DNA of 64,000 bases from Pararhizobium sp. A13 (GCF_040126305.1 NZ_CP149510.1:4227001-4291000), one strand, 5' to 3'. Counted from the first letter of the stretch, positions 35,566 through 46,135 are shown. The notes: generated by a model from the letters alone, not told the origin. Made by a program: numbers and translations.

Positions 35566-36956
35566 CAGCCGTGCCCTTCCTTGGTAAAGCTGCCGGAGAC
35601 ACTCTTGCGTTCGCGCAGGAATGCCGTGGGTTCGCGCGAGCCAACGAAGCCGCGAGGCTTCCAGACCATGACGACGATCATTGCCAGACCGAAGATCAGC
35701 ATGCGGTAGAGTTCCGGGGTGAAGTCAGGTCCGAAGATCCGCTTCAGGAAGTCCATTTCACGCAGCAGTTCGGTGCCGCCGATCATCACGGTGGCGGCGA
35801 CGGCGATGCCGACCAGCGAGCCCATGCCGCCGAGAACCACGATCGCAAGAATGATCGCCGATTCCAGGAAGACGAAGGATTCCGGCGAGACGAAACCCTG
35901 GCGGACGGCAAAGAACGACCCTGCAATCCCCCCGAACATCGCGCCGGTGGCGAATGCCGTCAGCTTGGTCGTCACCGTGTTGATACCGAGCGAACGGCAG
36001 GCAATTTCGTCCTCGCGCAGCGCTTCCCAGGCCCGGCCGATCGGCATGCGCCGCAGGCGGATCGTGACGAAGGCGGCCAGCATGCAGAGCGCCAGGGCCA
36101 GATAGAACAGGAAGATCTTGTAATAGGCCGAGGACATAGGCAGGCCGAATGCCTTGGCGAAATTGTTCGCGGCGCTGACATCGAAGGACCAGATGCCGAA
36201 GACACTTGCCTTGGCGATGCCGGAGATACCGAACGTGCCCTTGGTCACTTCCGTCCAGTTGATTAGCACCAGCCGGATGATTTCCCCAAAGGCGAGCGTC
36301 ACGATCGCCAGGTAGTCCCCCTTGAGGCGCAGCACTGGGAAGCCAAGGACCGTGCCCCATAGCGCTGCCAGGACACCGGCCATCGGCAGGAGCAGCCAGA
36401 AGGACAGGCCGAAATAGGACGACAGCAGCGCGTAGGAATAGGCGCCGACCGCGTAGAAGGCGACATAACCGAGATCAAGAAGGCCGGCGAGGCCGACGAC
36501 GATGTTCAGTCCCCATGCCAGCATCACATAGATGAGGATCTGGATGCCGAAGTTATCGACCCATTTCAGCGAGCCCTGGAAGCCGAACAATGCCACCATG
36601 ACCGGCGGGTAGACGATCAGGGCGAGGATGGCGAGCAGACTGAAATTGCGCGCAACGAAGCCCGCCTCCCGCTCGACCGCAGGAGCTGCGGCCTTTGCCG
36701 CCTTGCGCGCCTCCAGCCAGGGACGAACATAGGCGACCGCCAGGAAACGGCCGACCACGGCGATGGCGACGAAGATCGCCAGAAGACCCCAGCGCTGGAC
36801 GAGGACAAGCTCGTTCAAGATGTTCTGGTCGGTCTTCAGGCCGACGAAGAGCACGAACAGGCCGAGAGCGACGAGACCGGCATAAAAGGCCTCGCGCAGA
36901 GCCCGCGCCATCAGATTGCTGCTGACGGCCTCATTGGTGTGCGAAATGTTTGCCAT
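35565..36956 (-). CDS. livM: Branched-chain amino acid ABC transporter permease LivM
   Basis: 463 residues. An N-terminal extension with about three helices precedes the core; LivM proteins of this long type are usual in rhizobia. Core blocks are [30 protein letters not shown], split here as [20 protein letters not shown], then [20 protein letters not shown], the loop [20 protein letters not shown] (EAA-like) and [20 protein letters not shown]. It pairs with LivH. It starts four bases after livH ends. Confidence 0.94.
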   Translation of the reverse strand: MANISHTNEAVSSNLMARALREAFYAGLVALGLFVLFVGLKTDQNILNELVLVQRWGLLAIFVAIAVVGRFLAVAYVRPWLEARKAAKAAAPAVEREAGFVARNFSLLAILALIVYPPVMVALFGFQGSLKWVDNFGIQILIYVMLAWGLNIVVGLAGLLDLGYVAFYAVGAYSYALLSSYFGLSFWLLLPMAGVLAALWGTVLGFPVLRLKGDYLAIVTLAFGEIIRLVLINWTEVTKGTFGISGIAKASVFGIWSFDVSAANNFAKAFGLPMSSAYYKIFLFYLALALCMLAAFVTIRLRRMPIGRAWEALREDEIACRSLGINTVTTKLTAFATGAMFGGIAGSFFAVRQGFVSPESFVFLESAIILAIVVLGGMGSLVGIAVAATVMIGGTELLREMDFLKRIFGPDFTPELYRMLIFGLAMIVVMVWKPRGFVGSREPTAFLRERKSVSGSFTKEGHG

Positions 36957-36960
36957 GAAA

Positions 36961-37863
36961 CTATACCTTCTCGACTTCCGGCCGACCCAGAATACCAGAC
37001 GGCTTGAAAATCAGCACGATGGCGAGGATCGAGAATGTCGCGACATCCTTGTAGTCGATGGTGAAATAGGCAGACCAGAGCGATTCGATCAGGCCGATCA
37101 TGAGGCCGCCCAACACGGCGCCCGGAAGAGAGCCGATGCCGCCCAGCACAGCTGCCGTGAACGCCTTGACGCCCGGCGTGAACCCGTCGGTAAACACGAT
37201 CACGCCGTAATACATCAGGTACATGGTACCGGCAACGGCTGCCAGCGCTGCACCCATGACGAAGGTGATCGAGATCGTCTTGTCGACATCGATGCCGAGC
37301 AGCGCCGCCATCTTGCGGTCCTGTTCGGTCGCGCGCTGGGCGCGCCCGAGTGGCGTATGATTGACGATATACCAGAAGATCGTCAGCAGAATGGCCGTTA
37401 CCAGCACGATGATGATCTGCTTCAGCGAGACCGAAATGCCGAAAATGTCGTAGACCGACGACACCAGCGGCGGGACCGGCTTGTTGCGCGGGCCTTGCGT
37501 CACCTGAATGAAGTTCGACAGCGCAATCGACATGCCGATCGCGGTGATCAGCGGCGCCAGCCGGAACGAGCCGCGCAGCGGGCGGTAAGCCAGCTTTTCG
37601 ATGACCCAGTTCCACAGGCCCGTCATCAGCATCGCGATGAGGATCATGATGAACAGGGCAAGGGCGATCGGAACGCCACCGAACAATCCCAAGAGGATCA
37701 GGTAGACAATCAGAGCCGCGAAACCGCCCAGCATGAAGATATCGCCGTGGGCGAAATTGACCATGCCGATGATGCCGTAAACCATTGTGTAGCCAATGGC
37801 GACCAAACCGTAAATCGAGCCAAGCGTCAGCCCGTTGACGAGCTGCTGGACAAAATACTCCAT
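36961..37863 (-). CDS. livH: Branched-chain amino acid ABC transporter permease LivH
   Basis: 300 residues from ATG 37863, after GGGGGA. Blocks are [53 protein letters not shown] and the EAA-like [20 protein letters not shown]. It is the first gene of the liv operon in this window. Its leader contains a palindromic operator-like site, and about 260 further non-coding bases lie before the end of the next gene. Confidence 0.95.
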   Translation of the reverse strand: MEYFVQQLVNGLTLGSIYGLVAIGYTMVYGIIGMVNFAHGDIFMLGGFAALIVYLILLGLFGGVPIALALFIMILIAMLMTGLWNWVIEKLAYRPLRGSFRLAPLITAIGMSIALSNFIQVTQGPRNKPVPPLVSSVYDIFGISVSLKQIIIVLVTAILLTIFWYIVNHTPLGRAQRATEQDRKMAALLGIDVDKTISITFVMGAALAAVAGTMYLMYYGVIVFTDGFTPGVKAFTAAVLGGIGSLPGAVLGGLMIGLIESLWSAYFTIDYKDVATFSILAIVLIFKPSGILGRPEVEKV

Positions 37864-37875
37864 CAATATCCCCCG

Positions 37876-37900
37876 GGTCTGATCCTATTAGGTCAGACCT
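37876..37900. promoter_or_regulatory. Palindromic operator-like site in the livH leader
   Basis: GGTCTGA (37876-37882) mirrors TCAGACC (37893-37899) across a 10-base centre. The inner 11-mer AGGTCAGACCT (37890-37900) is itself an odd palindrome with AGGTC/GACCT half-sites, a layout like GntR-family operators. It lies 13 bases before the livH start, overlapping the translation-initiation region, so it could act as an operator or as an mRNA hairpin. Confidence 0.5.
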
Positions 37901-38152
37901 CTTGTTTTAGAAGCTCTTTCCGAGCCTTTTCGATAGGGGATTCCATAATGCTTTCGAACCAAAAGTGAAGCGTAAAATGACGCTTTCCTGAAATTCTTTC
38001 CCAGTTTAGTGATTTTGACGCTTTAACAGCCAAAAAATCAAAAAATTAGCAGTTCAGAGCGTGTTTTTGGGCACCAAACCGTGAATCTTACGACCAGCCG
38101 CCTGCGCAGTGCCCGCTTGTGCACATTTATCATCAGCCGGCCTGCGTGATGG

Positions 38153-40579
38153 TCAGGACCGCATGCGCGATCCGTTGGCATCGAACAAGGGCTGCGCCTG
38201 CAGGCGAGCGGGCAGCATCTCGCCAAGCAGCTCGACCTGCCAACCGTCCGTTTCATCAGCGACGTCCTTGGGCACATAGCCGATCGCCACCGACACACCC
38301 GAAGTGTGCGCATATCCACCCGACGTCACCCAGCCGCAGACTTTGCCGTTCAGGGAGATCGGCTCGTCGCCGATCACATCGGCATCCTTGGCGTCGATAA
38401 CGAAGGTGCGCAGGCGCAACGTGCCGCCTTCCGCCTTTTCCTTCGCGGCAGTTTCCTTGCCGATGAAGTCGGCCTCCTTCTTCAAGGCGACGAATCGGCC
38501 AAGCCCGGCTTCCAGCGGGCCGTAGAGCGGACGATATTCACGCGACCAGCTGCCGAAGGATTTTTCGACCCGCAGGGCATTCAGCGCACGCAGGCCAAAG
38601 AGCTTGATGCCGAACGCGGCGCCGGCTTGCATGATCAGGTCATAGAGATAACGCTGGTATTCCGGCTTCATCCAGATTTCATAGCCAAGATCGCCGGTGT
38701 AGCTGACACGGCCGACGATGGCGGGCGCCATGCCCAGATCCATGCGGCGAATGTCCATGAAAGGGAAGGCCTCATCCGATACGTCGAGATGGGTCAGCTT
38801 GGAGATCAGGGCACGGGAATTCGGGCCGGCAATGGAAAGACCGACCAATTGGAGGTTCAGCGCCTTCAAGACGACGGAACCGTCCTTCGGCAGATGGCTC
38901 TCGAACCAGCGCATATGATAGTCCTGGGCAATGCCGGAGCCGATCAGCAGGAAATCCCCATTGCCGATCTTGGCCAGCGTGAAATCGCCGATCAGCTTGC
39001 CGTCGTCCTTCAGCATCGGTGCAAGCGCCATACGTCCGGCCGCCGGAATACGGCAGGTCAGCATGCGGTCGAGCCAGGCCTCGGCGCCTTTGCCGGTGAT
39101 CGAATACTTTGCGAAACCGGAGGTCTCCATCAGGCCAACGCTGTCGCGCACGGCCTTTGCCTCGGCGCCGACGACGTCGAAATCGTTGGAGCGGCGCCAG
39201 GAAAATTTGTCCTCCTCGCCCTTCGGCGCGAACCAGAGCGGCTGCTCTAGGCCGTAGGACGCGCCGAAGACGGCGCCCGCTTCTTTCAGTTTGTCATATA
39301 TCGGCGTCGTCAGGAACGGGCGCGCGCCCGGCAACTCCTCGTTCGGGTAGCGGATGGAGAAGCGACGCGAATAGTTTTCGCGGACCTTGGCGTTGGTGTA
39401 GCCGAGTGTTGCGAAATCACCGTAGCGCGATACGTCCATGGCAAACACGTCGAAGCCCGGATCGCCGTAGATGATCCAGTTGGCGAGCGCGAGGCCAACG
39501 CCGCCACCCTGGCTGAAGCCGGCCATCACGGCGCAGGCCGACCAGTAGTTGGTAAGGCCGCGAACCGGGCCGACCAGCGGATTACCGTCCGGCGAGAAGG
39601 TGAAGGGGCCGTTGATGATCTTCTTGATGCCGGCCTTGTTGAAGGCCGGGAAATGGCGGAAGCCGACTTCGAGTTCGGGTGTGATTCGCTCGATATCCTC
39701 TGCCAGCAATTCATGGCCGAAATCCCAGGACGTCGTGATCGGCGACCAGGGGCGGCACGCCTTCTCATAGGTGCCCATCAGCATGCCGTTGCGTTCCTGG
39801 CGCAGATAGATCTCGCCGTCGAAATCGACGCAATGCATCAGCTCCTTGCCGCGCGTCTGGTTGAACTCGATGACCTCCGGCATGTCCTCCGTTATGAGGT
39901 ACATGTGCTCCATGGCGAGCACCGGCAGTTCGAGCCCTGTCATGCGCCCGACTTCGCGGGCCCAGAGACCAGCAGCGTTGACAACGTGCTCGGCGATGAT
40001 CTCGCCCTTGTTGGTGATCACGCGCCAGGAGCTGTTTTCCAGCTGCACCAGGTCCTCCACCTTGGTGTGCAGGCAGATGTCTGCGCCATTCTTCTTGGCG
40101 GACTTGGCATAGGCATGGGTGGTGCCATAGGGATCGAGATGCCCTTCGACCGGATCGAACACCGCGCCGACGAACTGGCTCGGGTTCAGAAGCGGCATCA
40201 GTTCGTGCGCTTCCTTGGGGCTGAGAAGTTCTGCCTCCAGCCCCATGTAGCGGCCTTTGGCAAGAATCGACTTCATCCAGTCGAACCGCTCCTTGGTGGC
40301 AGCCAGCATCATGCCGGAGGTCATGTGCAGGCCGATGTCCTGGCCGGAATAGTCCTGGATTTCCTTGTAGAGTTCGACCGTATATTTCTGCAGCTTGGCG
40401 ACGTTCGGGTCGCCATTGATGGTGTGCATACCGCCAGCAGCGTGCCAGGTCGAGCCGGAGGTCAGCTCCGAGCGCTCCAGGAGAACCACATCGGTCCAGC
40501 CGAACTTCGTCAGGTGGTAGAGGATCGAACAACCGACGACGCCGCCGCCGATAACGACGACCCTGGCATGGCTTTTCAT
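38153..40579 (-). CDS. FAD-dependent dimethylglycine/sarcosine dehydrogenase-like protein with GcvT domain
   Basis: 808 residues. An N-terminal DAO-type FAD domain (VVVIGGGVVGCSILYHLTKFG, near residues 7-27) carries the covalent-flavin-like SGSTWHAAGGMHTIN motif at about residue 41. A linker (FAO_M type, FSWRRSNDFDVVGAEAKAVR) and a folate-binding GcvT region (about 470-800; VGLMETSGFAKYSITG, GDLGYEIWMKPEY) follow. The family demethylates dimethylglycine or sarcosine and passes the one-carbon unit to tetrahydrofolate. It is cytoplasmic with no signal peptide. It follows the sox operon on the same strand after 200 bases, which suggests a shared role in choline/betaine breakdown. Confidence 0.9.
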   Translation of the reverse strand: MKSHARVVVIGGGVVGCSILYHLTKFGWTDVVLLERSELTSGSTWHAAGGMHTINGDPNVAKLQKYTVELYKEIQDYSGQDIGLHMTSGMMLAATKERFDWMKSILAKGRYMGLEAELLSPKEAHELMPLLNPSQFVGAVFDPVEGHLDPYGTTHAYAKSAKKNGADICLHTKVEDLVQLENSSWRVITNKGEIIAEHVVNAAGLWAREVGRMTGLELPVLAMEHMYLITEDMPEVIEFNQTRGKELMHCVDFDGEIYLRQERNGMLMGTYEKACRPWSPITTSWDFGHELLAEDIERITPELEVGFRHFPAFNKAGIKKIINGPFTFSPDGNPLVGPVRGLTNYWSACAVMAGFSQGGGVGLALANWIIYGDPGFDVFAMDVSRYGDFATLGYTNAKVRENYSRRFSIRYPNEELPGARPFLTTPIYDKLKEAGAVFGASYGLEQPLWFAPKGEEDKFSWRRSNDFDVVGAEAKAVRDSVGLMETSGFAKYSITGKGAEAWLDRMLTCRIPAAGRMALAPMLKDDGKLIGDFTLAKIGNGDFLLIGSGIAQDYHMRWFESHLPKDGSVVLKALNLQLVGLSIAGPNSRALISKLTHLDVSDEAFPFMDIRRMDLGMAPAIVGRVSYTGDLGYEIWMKPEYQRYLYDLIMQAGAAFGIKLFGLRALNALRVEKSFGSWSREYRPLYGPLEAGLGRFVALKKEADFIGKETAAKEKAEGGTLRLRTFVIDAKDADVIGDEPISLNGKVCGWVTSGGYAHTSGVSVAIGYVPKDVADETDGWQVELLGEMLPARLQAQPLFDANGSRMRS

Positions 40580-40778
40580 GAAAATTCTCCGGTTTCGGGC
40601 GCATGCCGGGGGAAGCCCCCGTCAAACGGTCCACTCGGTTGAGCGAAATCTTGGCTATCGAAACCGTAGTGTTAAAGCCGTCGCGGAGAAAGACATCCGT
40701 GCGAACAGGTCTTGCTCATTCCCGCCATTCGCTGCCTCACCCGCGCCGTAAAAGCGGCATGCGATGACGCATTCGCTC

Positions 40779-41333
40779 TCAGCCGGAGAAATCGGCGGAG
40801 AGATCGAACTCACGCCCCATCAGCCTCAGGTCGTCAAACAGGGCTTCGGCGAAGCTGCGCATGACGATCAGTTCGAATTCGTTCTCGCCGGTTCGCGCCA
40901 GATTGACGCCGATATGCCCGCACAGAACATTTGACGAGGTGCCGATCGCAAACATGGAAGGATGCAGATCGGTTGCGACGCCCTTGGCAAGAAGGCGGCG
41001 CACATTCGGACCCGACAACCGCAGAACGACGCGGCCGTCACTCTGATCGAAAATGTAAGCCGCCTCGGCAAGCAGCAGCGAGAGACTGCGGTGCAGTCCG
41101 TCCGGCGTTTCCGACGGAGATACAGCCAGCCATTCGCCTGGCCCGACGAAACGCACGGATAGCTCGCTTACGGCCGCCAACCCCGCGGCGACCGCTGCCT
41201 CCTCGCCATCAATAGCCATGACCGTCGCGATCGCCTGTCTACGCGGGATCTCCAGGTGATCGACGGCCCGAATTCCGGGCTCCCGGGGAACACCTGCTTC
41301 CAGAGGGTGGTGAGAAGTGAAGGTCTTGATCAT
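40779..41333 (-). CDS. soxG: Sarcosine oxidase gamma subunit
   Basis: 184 residues, a GcvT-like small subunit: VRFVGPGEWLAVSP, VVLRLSGPNVRRLLAKGVATDLHP and VNLARTGENEFELIVMRSFAE. Length and position after soxA fit the gamma subunit of heterotetrameric sarcosine oxidase. It is the last gene of the operon, 13 bases after soxA. Confidence 0.93.
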   Translation of the reverse strand: MIKTFTSHHPLEAGVPREPGIRAVDHLEIPRRQAIATVMAIDGEEAAVAAGLAAVSELSVRFVGPGEWLAVSPSETPDGLHRSLSLLLAEAAYIFDQSDGRVVLRLSGPNVRRLLAKGVATDLHPSMFAIGTSSNVLCGHIGVNLARTGENEFELIVMRSFAEALFDDLRLMGREFDLSADFSG

Positions 41334-41346
41334 GTCGGCGCCCGTC

Positions 41347-44304
41347 TCAAGAATTCAGCCTGGCATTGCCGGGATCGACGAAGACCGGGTTGCAAACCTC
41401 CGCGATTGTCTCGGCACCGCCCAGCTTATCCCAGACGACGATGCGTTCGCCATAACGTTCGCGGCCGGATTTCAGGAAAGCGAGCGCGATGTCATGGCCA
41501 AGCGTCGGCGAAAAGCAGGCGGAGCTGACATAACCCTGATCATTCAAGGTGGACGGTTTGGCACCTTCGCGCAGCAAATGCGCACCGGCGCGGATATGCT
41601 GGTCCGTCTCGACGGGTTTCAACCCGACCATCTGCATACGGTCTGCCGCCGTCAGTCCGTAGCGCGTCGAAAGCCGCTTACCGATAAAATCCGGTTTCTG
41701 GACCGAAACCATGCGCCCGAAGCCGGCATCATCCGGTGTCACGCGGCCATCGAACTCGGCATGTGTGACATGGCCCTTCTCGATGCGCAGCACGTTCAAG
41801 GCCTCAAGCCCATAGGCGCGGATGCCCTGTGCCCTGCCCGCTTCCATGACCGCGTCGGCGACCGCTTCGCCAAAACCCGCGGGCACTGCAAGCTCGTAGG
41901 CCAGTTCGCCGGAAAAGGAAATGCGGAACAGCCGTGCCTTGAGGCCACCTTTCAGCGTCACGACGCCAGCAGCGAGGAACGGAAAGGCCGCGTCCAAGAT
42001 ATCGTCCTCGACGAGCGCCTGGACGACGAGGCGCGCCTTCGGTCCGGCGATCGCCATCTGCGCCCACTGATCGGTCGAGGAGCAGAAGCGAACCTTGAGG
42101 TCCGGCCAAAGCACCTGCGCGCAATATTCCATATGGGACATGACGCCGCCGGCGAGCGCCGTCGTTGTCGTCATGAAGAAATGCTCGGGTGACAGCCGGC
42201 TGGTGGTGCCGTCGTCATAGACCATGCCGTCTTCGCGCAGCATCAGCCCGTATCGCGCCTTGCCGACCGGCAGCTTCAGGAACGGGTTGCAATAGAGCCG
42301 GTTGAGGAACTCGGCCGCGTCCGGTCCGAAAATCTCGATCTTGCCGAGCGTCGAGACGTCGCAGAGCCCGACATTTTGCCGAACGTTCAAAACCTCGCGG
42401 TCCGTGCTTTCCCGCCATGTCTTTTCGCCGTGTTGGGGAAAATAGGCCGGGCGATGCCAGAGGCCGGAATCGACGAAGACCGCACCGTTCTTTTCTGCCC
42501 AGCCATGCAGCGGCGACTTGCGAACCGGAACGGCATGCTCGTCGCGCGATGGACCGGCAAGAGCGCCGAAGGCGACCGGCGTATAGAAGGGACGGAAGGT
42601 GGTGGTTCCGACGTCGGCCGGACTGATGCCCTGCATTGCGGCCAGCAGACCGGTAGCATTGATACCCGAGAGCTTGCCCTGATCCGTCGCCATGCCGTTG
42701 GTGGTGTAGCGTTTGGCATGCTCAACATGGCCGAACCCCTCGCGCAGAGCCAGAGCCAGATCCTTGACATGGACGTCGTTCTGGAAATCCACAAAAGCCT
42801 TCGCCTTGGCGCCCGGCGCATACCAGAGCGCCGTAAAGGACGAATCGACGTCTTCGCCCACAGACGGCAGCGGATTTGCAGCGGAAGAAAAACCGAGATC
42901 GGCCGCAATCGCCGCGGCCTTCTCCGCGCCGTCCTTGAGGCAGCCGCCAAGGCTGTATCGTCCAGCAGCGGAGCCGGCAACGGCAAGCCCGCTGCCAACG
43001 TCAGGCGCAAGAAACGTGTTCAGTTCCGTCGACCAAACCGGTTTTGCACCGCGCTGGCAGGCAAGATGAATGACTGGATTCCAACCGCCGGACATGCCGA
43101 TCGCGTCACAGGCGATCGTTTCCTCGAAGCCCGACCGCTCGACAACCAGGCCGGAGACACGTTGGCGTCCTCGTGTGTCGACAACGCAAGCAGACCGGAT
43201 GACGCGCACGCCCGCCGGCGGTACATCTGCCGCTTCGGTGCGGCTGTCGATGATCGCCGCCACCTCGATGGCGTGAGCAGAGAGATCGCTGGCAGCCCGG
43301 TAGCCGGCGCTGCCATTGGTGAAGATCGTCACCGACTTGCCTGCCGCGACGCCAAACCTGTTGGCATAGGTGCGCAGGGCACCGGCCATCATCACGCCCG
43401 GCCGGTCGTTGCCGCCGAAGACCAGCGGCCGCTCCTCGGCGCCCGTCGCCAGAAGCGCTCGTTTGGCGGCAATGCGCCAGAGCCGCTCCACCGGCAGCTT
43501 CGCCTGCGGTGCAACCACATGCTTTTGCACCCGCTCCAGCGCACCAAAAACGTTGTCGTCGTACCAACCAAAGACGGTGGTACGCGGCATGATCGTGACA
43601 TTTGGTAGTGCACGAAGCTCGGCAAAAGAACTTTCGGCGAAATCCAGCGCTGGGCGTCCGTCGATGTGTGTCGTTTCAGCGAGCAGAGAACCGCCCAGCC
43701 GGAAATCCTCGTCAGCCAGAATGACCCGCATCCCCGCCCGGCCTGCGGTCAATGCCGCCACGAGGCCTGTCGGCCCGGCACCAACCACGAGCAGGTCACA
43801 ATGCGCCCAGCATTTCTCATAACTGTGCGGATCGCGCTCCAACACGGCGCGCCCAAGACCCGCAGCCCGGCGGATCACGGGTTCGTAGACCTTCTCCCAG
43901 AAAGCAGCCGGCCACATGAAGGTCTTGTAGTAGAAACCCGCCGACAGGAACGGCGACAGAAGATTGTTGAGAGCGCCGATGTCATATTTCAGCGACGGCC
44001 AGCGGTTCTGGCTGTGGGCATCGAGGCCGGCGTAAAGTTCGGCAACCGTTGCTTTGGTGTTCGGGTCGCTGCTCGCCTCCTTGCCGATTGTCACGAGCGC
44101 GTTCGGCTCGGAGGCTCCGGCCGTGACGATGCCGCGTGGCCGGTGATACTTGAAGCTGCGCCCGACCAGAAGCTGATCATTGGCAAGCAGGGCCGATGCC
44201 AGCGTGTCGCCGACAAGCCCCTTCATGGCCCGGCCGTCGAAGTTGAAGCTCAACGTGCTGCCGCGATCGACGACACCACCAGATGTCAGGCGATGGGCGG
44301 TCAT
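41347..44304 (-). CDS. soxA: Sarcosine oxidase alpha subunit
   Basis: 985 residues. An N-terminal ferredoxin-like segment (FNFDGRAMKGLVGDTLASALLAN, given here as MKGLVGDTLASALLAN, with RPRGIVTAG) precedes the NAD-binding Rossmann domain (LLVVGAGPTGLVAALTAGRAG, about residue 170). A GcvT domain fills the C-terminal third (ISFSGELAYELAVPAGFGE). The alpha subunit binds NAD and tetrahydrofolate and supplies the methylene-folate-forming site. Its ATG overlaps the soxD stop (ATGA), fixing the start. Confidence 0.96.
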   Translation of the reverse strand: MTAHRLTSGGVVDRGSTLSFNFDGRAMKGLVGDTLASALLANDQLLVGRSFKYHRPRGIVTAGASEPNALVTIGKEASSDPNTKATVAELYAGLDAHSQNRWPSLKYDIGALNNLLSPFLSAGFYYKTFMWPAAFWEKVYEPVIRRAAGLGRAVLERDPHSYEKCWAHCDLLVVGAGPTGLVAALTAGRAGMRVILADEDFRLGGSLLAETTHIDGRPALDFAESSFAELRALPNVTIMPRTTVFGWYDDNVFGALERVQKHVVAPQAKLPVERLWRIAAKRALLATGAEERPLVFGGNDRPGVMMAGALRTYANRFGVAAGKSVTIFTNGSAGYRAASDLSAHAIEVAAIIDSRTEAADVPPAGVRVIRSACVVDTRGRQRVSGLVVERSGFEETIACDAIGMSGGWNPVIHLACQRGAKPVWSTELNTFLAPDVGSGLAVAGSAAGRYSLGGCLKDGAEKAAAIAADLGFSSAANPLPSVGEDVDSSFTALWYAPGAKAKAFVDFQNDVHVKDLALALREGFGHVEHAKRYTTNGMATDQGKLSGINATGLLAAMQGISPADVGTTTFRPFYTPVAFGALAGPSRDEHAVPVRKSPLHGWAEKNGAVFVDSGLWHRPAYFPQHGEKTWRESTDREVLNVRQNVGLCDVSTLGKIEIFGPDAAEFLNRLYCNPFLKLPVGKARYGLMLREDGMVYDDGTTSRLSPEHFFMTTTTALAGGVMSHMEYCAQVLWPDLKVRFCSSTDQWAQMAIAGPKARLVVQALVEDDILDAAFPFLAAGVVTLKGGLKARLFRISFSGELAYELAVPAGFGEAVADAVMEAGRAQGIRAYGLEALNVLRIEKGHVTHAEFDGRVTPDDAGFGRMVSVQKPDFIGKRLSTRYGLTAADRMQMVGLKPVETDQHIRAGAHLLREGAKPSTLNDQGYVSSACFSPTLGHDIALAFLKSGRERYGERIVVWDKLGGAETIAEVCNPVFVDPGNARLNS

Positions 44305-44579
44305 CGGCCACCCTCCCGTGCCACAGACGCGCCGTCCGTCACCGAAAAGACCTCGTGGGTAAGCGTATCGCGCTCGACGGCAAGCCAGCGCCGACAGCCC
44401 GCGACATGCTGCCAGTGTTCAACGTAGCGTCCGCGCGGGTTGGTGCGGATATGGACATATTCGTGCCATGCCTCGTCAGTGGCTTCGGGATGTGGACGCA
44501 TCACTGATGCTTCACCTCGGATGGAAAACTCTTGCCTGGGCCGGACGCCGCAATGCGGGCAGTGAATGAGGCTTGCCAT
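44301..44579 (-). CDS. soxD: Sarcosine oxidase delta subunit
   Basis: 92 residues. A zinc-ribbon N-terminus, LIHCPHCGVRPRQEFSI, is followed by ATDEAWHEYVHIRTNPRGRYVEHWQHVAGCRRWLAVERDT, of which EYVHIRTNPRG and HVAGCRRW are the SoxD hallmarks. The Cys/His set binds zinc. It is coupled to soxA by ATGA and lies eight bases after soxB. Confidence 0.96.
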   Translation of the reverse strand: MASLIHCPHCGVRPRQEFSIRGEASVMRPHPEATDEAWHEYVHIRTNPRGRYVEHWQHVAGCRRWLAVERDTLTHEVFSVTDGASVAREGGR

Positions 44580-44587
44580 TCAGGGTC

Positions 44588-45838
44588 TCAATGCAGGTTG
44601 GGCTGGGGACCAGCGCCGTGCTCGTCGATGGGATAGCCTCGCTCGAAGCGATCGAGGCGCAGGAAGCGGGCGACCGGATGGCTCTCGTCCTTGGCGATCA
44701 GATGCGCGAAACACCAGCCGGAAGCCGGTGTCGCCTTGAAGCCGCCGTAACACCAGCCGCAGTTCAGGTAGAGATTGTCGATCGGCGTGTGGCTGATGAT
44801 CGGCGAGCCATCCATGCTCATATCCATGACCCCTCCCCAGGAGCGCAGCACGCGGACGCGCGAAAGGCCGGGGATCATCGACACCCCCTCCTCCATCACA
44901 TGCTCGACCGTCGCCAGATTGCCGCGCTGGGCATAGGAATTGTAGCCGTCAATCTCGCCGCCGAAGACGAGGCCGCCCTTGTCGGACTGCGAGATATAGA
45001 AATGCCCCGCCCCATAGGTGATGACATGGTTGATCGCCGGCTTCAGCCCCTCGGTCACGAAGGCCTGCAGCATATGGCTTTCGATCGGCAGTTTCAGATC
45101 GGCCATCTGACCGACGCGCGAGGTGTTGCCCGCCGCTGCCAGCCCCAGCCTGCCGCAGCCGATGAAACCCTTCGACGTCTCGACGCCTGTCACTGCGCCG
45201 TTCTCGCGCCGGATGCCGGTCACCTCGCAATTCTGGATGAGATCGACACCCAGCCGGTCGGCAGCGCGGGCGTAGCCCCAGGCAACCGCGTCATGGCGCG
45301 CCGTGCCGCCGCGCTTCTGCAGCAGGCCGCCCATGATCGGGAAGCGCGCATGGTCGAAATTGAGGAAAGGCAGCATCTTCTTCAAGGCCGCCCGGTCGAG
45401 CAGCTCGGCCGGAACGCCCTCCATCCACATGGCATTGCCGCGGCGGATATAGGCATCCCGCTGGCCGTCATTATGGTAGAGGTTGATAACGCCGCGCTGC
45501 GACAGCATGGCGTTGTAGTTCAGGTCCCGCTCGAGACCTTCCCAGAGCTTCATCGAAAACTCGTAGAACGGCTCGTTGCCGGGCAGCATGTAATTGGAGC
45601 GCACGATCGTCGTGTTGCGGCCGACATTGCCCGAACCGAGGTAGCCCTTCTCCAGCACCGCGATGTTCTTGAGGCCGAATTCCTTGGCGAGATAATAGGC
45701 CGTCGCCAACCCATGCCCACCGCCGCCGACGATGATCACATCGTAGAAGGGCTTCGGTTCCGGCTGACGCCAGGCCGGCTTCCAGTTGAGGTTGCCCGTC
45801 AGCGCGTTCTTGACGATCGAGAATGCCGAATAGCGCAT
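44588..45838 (-). CDS. soxB: Sarcosine oxidase beta subunit
   Basis: 416 residues, the usual length. It begins MRYSAFSIVKNALTGN; the FAD dinucleotide motif is VIIVGGGGHGLATAYYLAKE at about residue 33, followed by the SoxB pattern EKGYLGSGNVGRNTTIVRSNY and, near the end, SWGGVMDMSMDGSPIIS and YLNCGWCYGGFKATPASGW. It oxidises sarcosine to glycine at covalent FMN/FAD. It is the first gene of soxBDAG. The 297 bases upstream, shared with cysQ, hold no gene or strong palindrome that I can support. Confidence 0.96.
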   Translation of the reverse strand: MRYSAFSIVKNALTGNLNWKPAWRQPEPKPFYDVIIVGGGGHGLATAYYLAKEFGLKNIAVLEKGYLGSGNVGRNTTIVRSNYMLPGNEPFYEFSMKLWEGLERDLNYNAMLSQRGVINLYHNDGQRDAYIRRGNAMWMEGVPAELLDRAALKKMLPFLNFDHARFPIMGGLLQKRGGTARHDAVAWGYARAADRLGVDLIQNCEVTGIRRENGAVTGVETSKGFIGCGRLGLAAAGNTSRVGQMADLKLPIESHMLQAFVTEGLKPAINHVITYGAGHFYISQSDKGGLVFGGEIDGYNSYAQRGNLATVEHVMEEGVSMIPGLSRVRVLRSWGGVMDMSMDGSPIISHTPIDNLYLNCGWCYGGFKATPASGWCFAHLIAKDESHPVARFLRLDRFERGYPIDEHGAGPQPNLH

Positions 45839-46135
45839 GCCAGTCCCAGTTCCCCCATCATGTCGCAGCGCCACATTTGCATAAGCCGCGACCAGCGCAA
45901 AGGCCGCCCTGGCAAAGACCGATCGAAAGCACCGCGCCTTGCTGTCGCAGCTCTAGCCGAACAGAGCTCGAGGCACAGTGCCAAATGCGGCACAGTCGGA
46001 AAAATTTGACGAACGAACCTTGAAAAGACCGGTAAGGAATGTGGATGTATAATCATTGTCCCGGACAACCGTACCGCTGTTTCCGGGCAAAATTCATCAC
46101 CATGGTCGAAGACGGCGGAGAGGTGCAGGAAGCAA

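Noticed and set aside
40580-40778. Glycine riboswitch or other leader RNA before the dimethylglycine dehydrogenase-like gene
   Set aside because: I could not find the conserved glycine-aptamer core; only a short GGGGG/CCCCC hairpin without a T tract is present.
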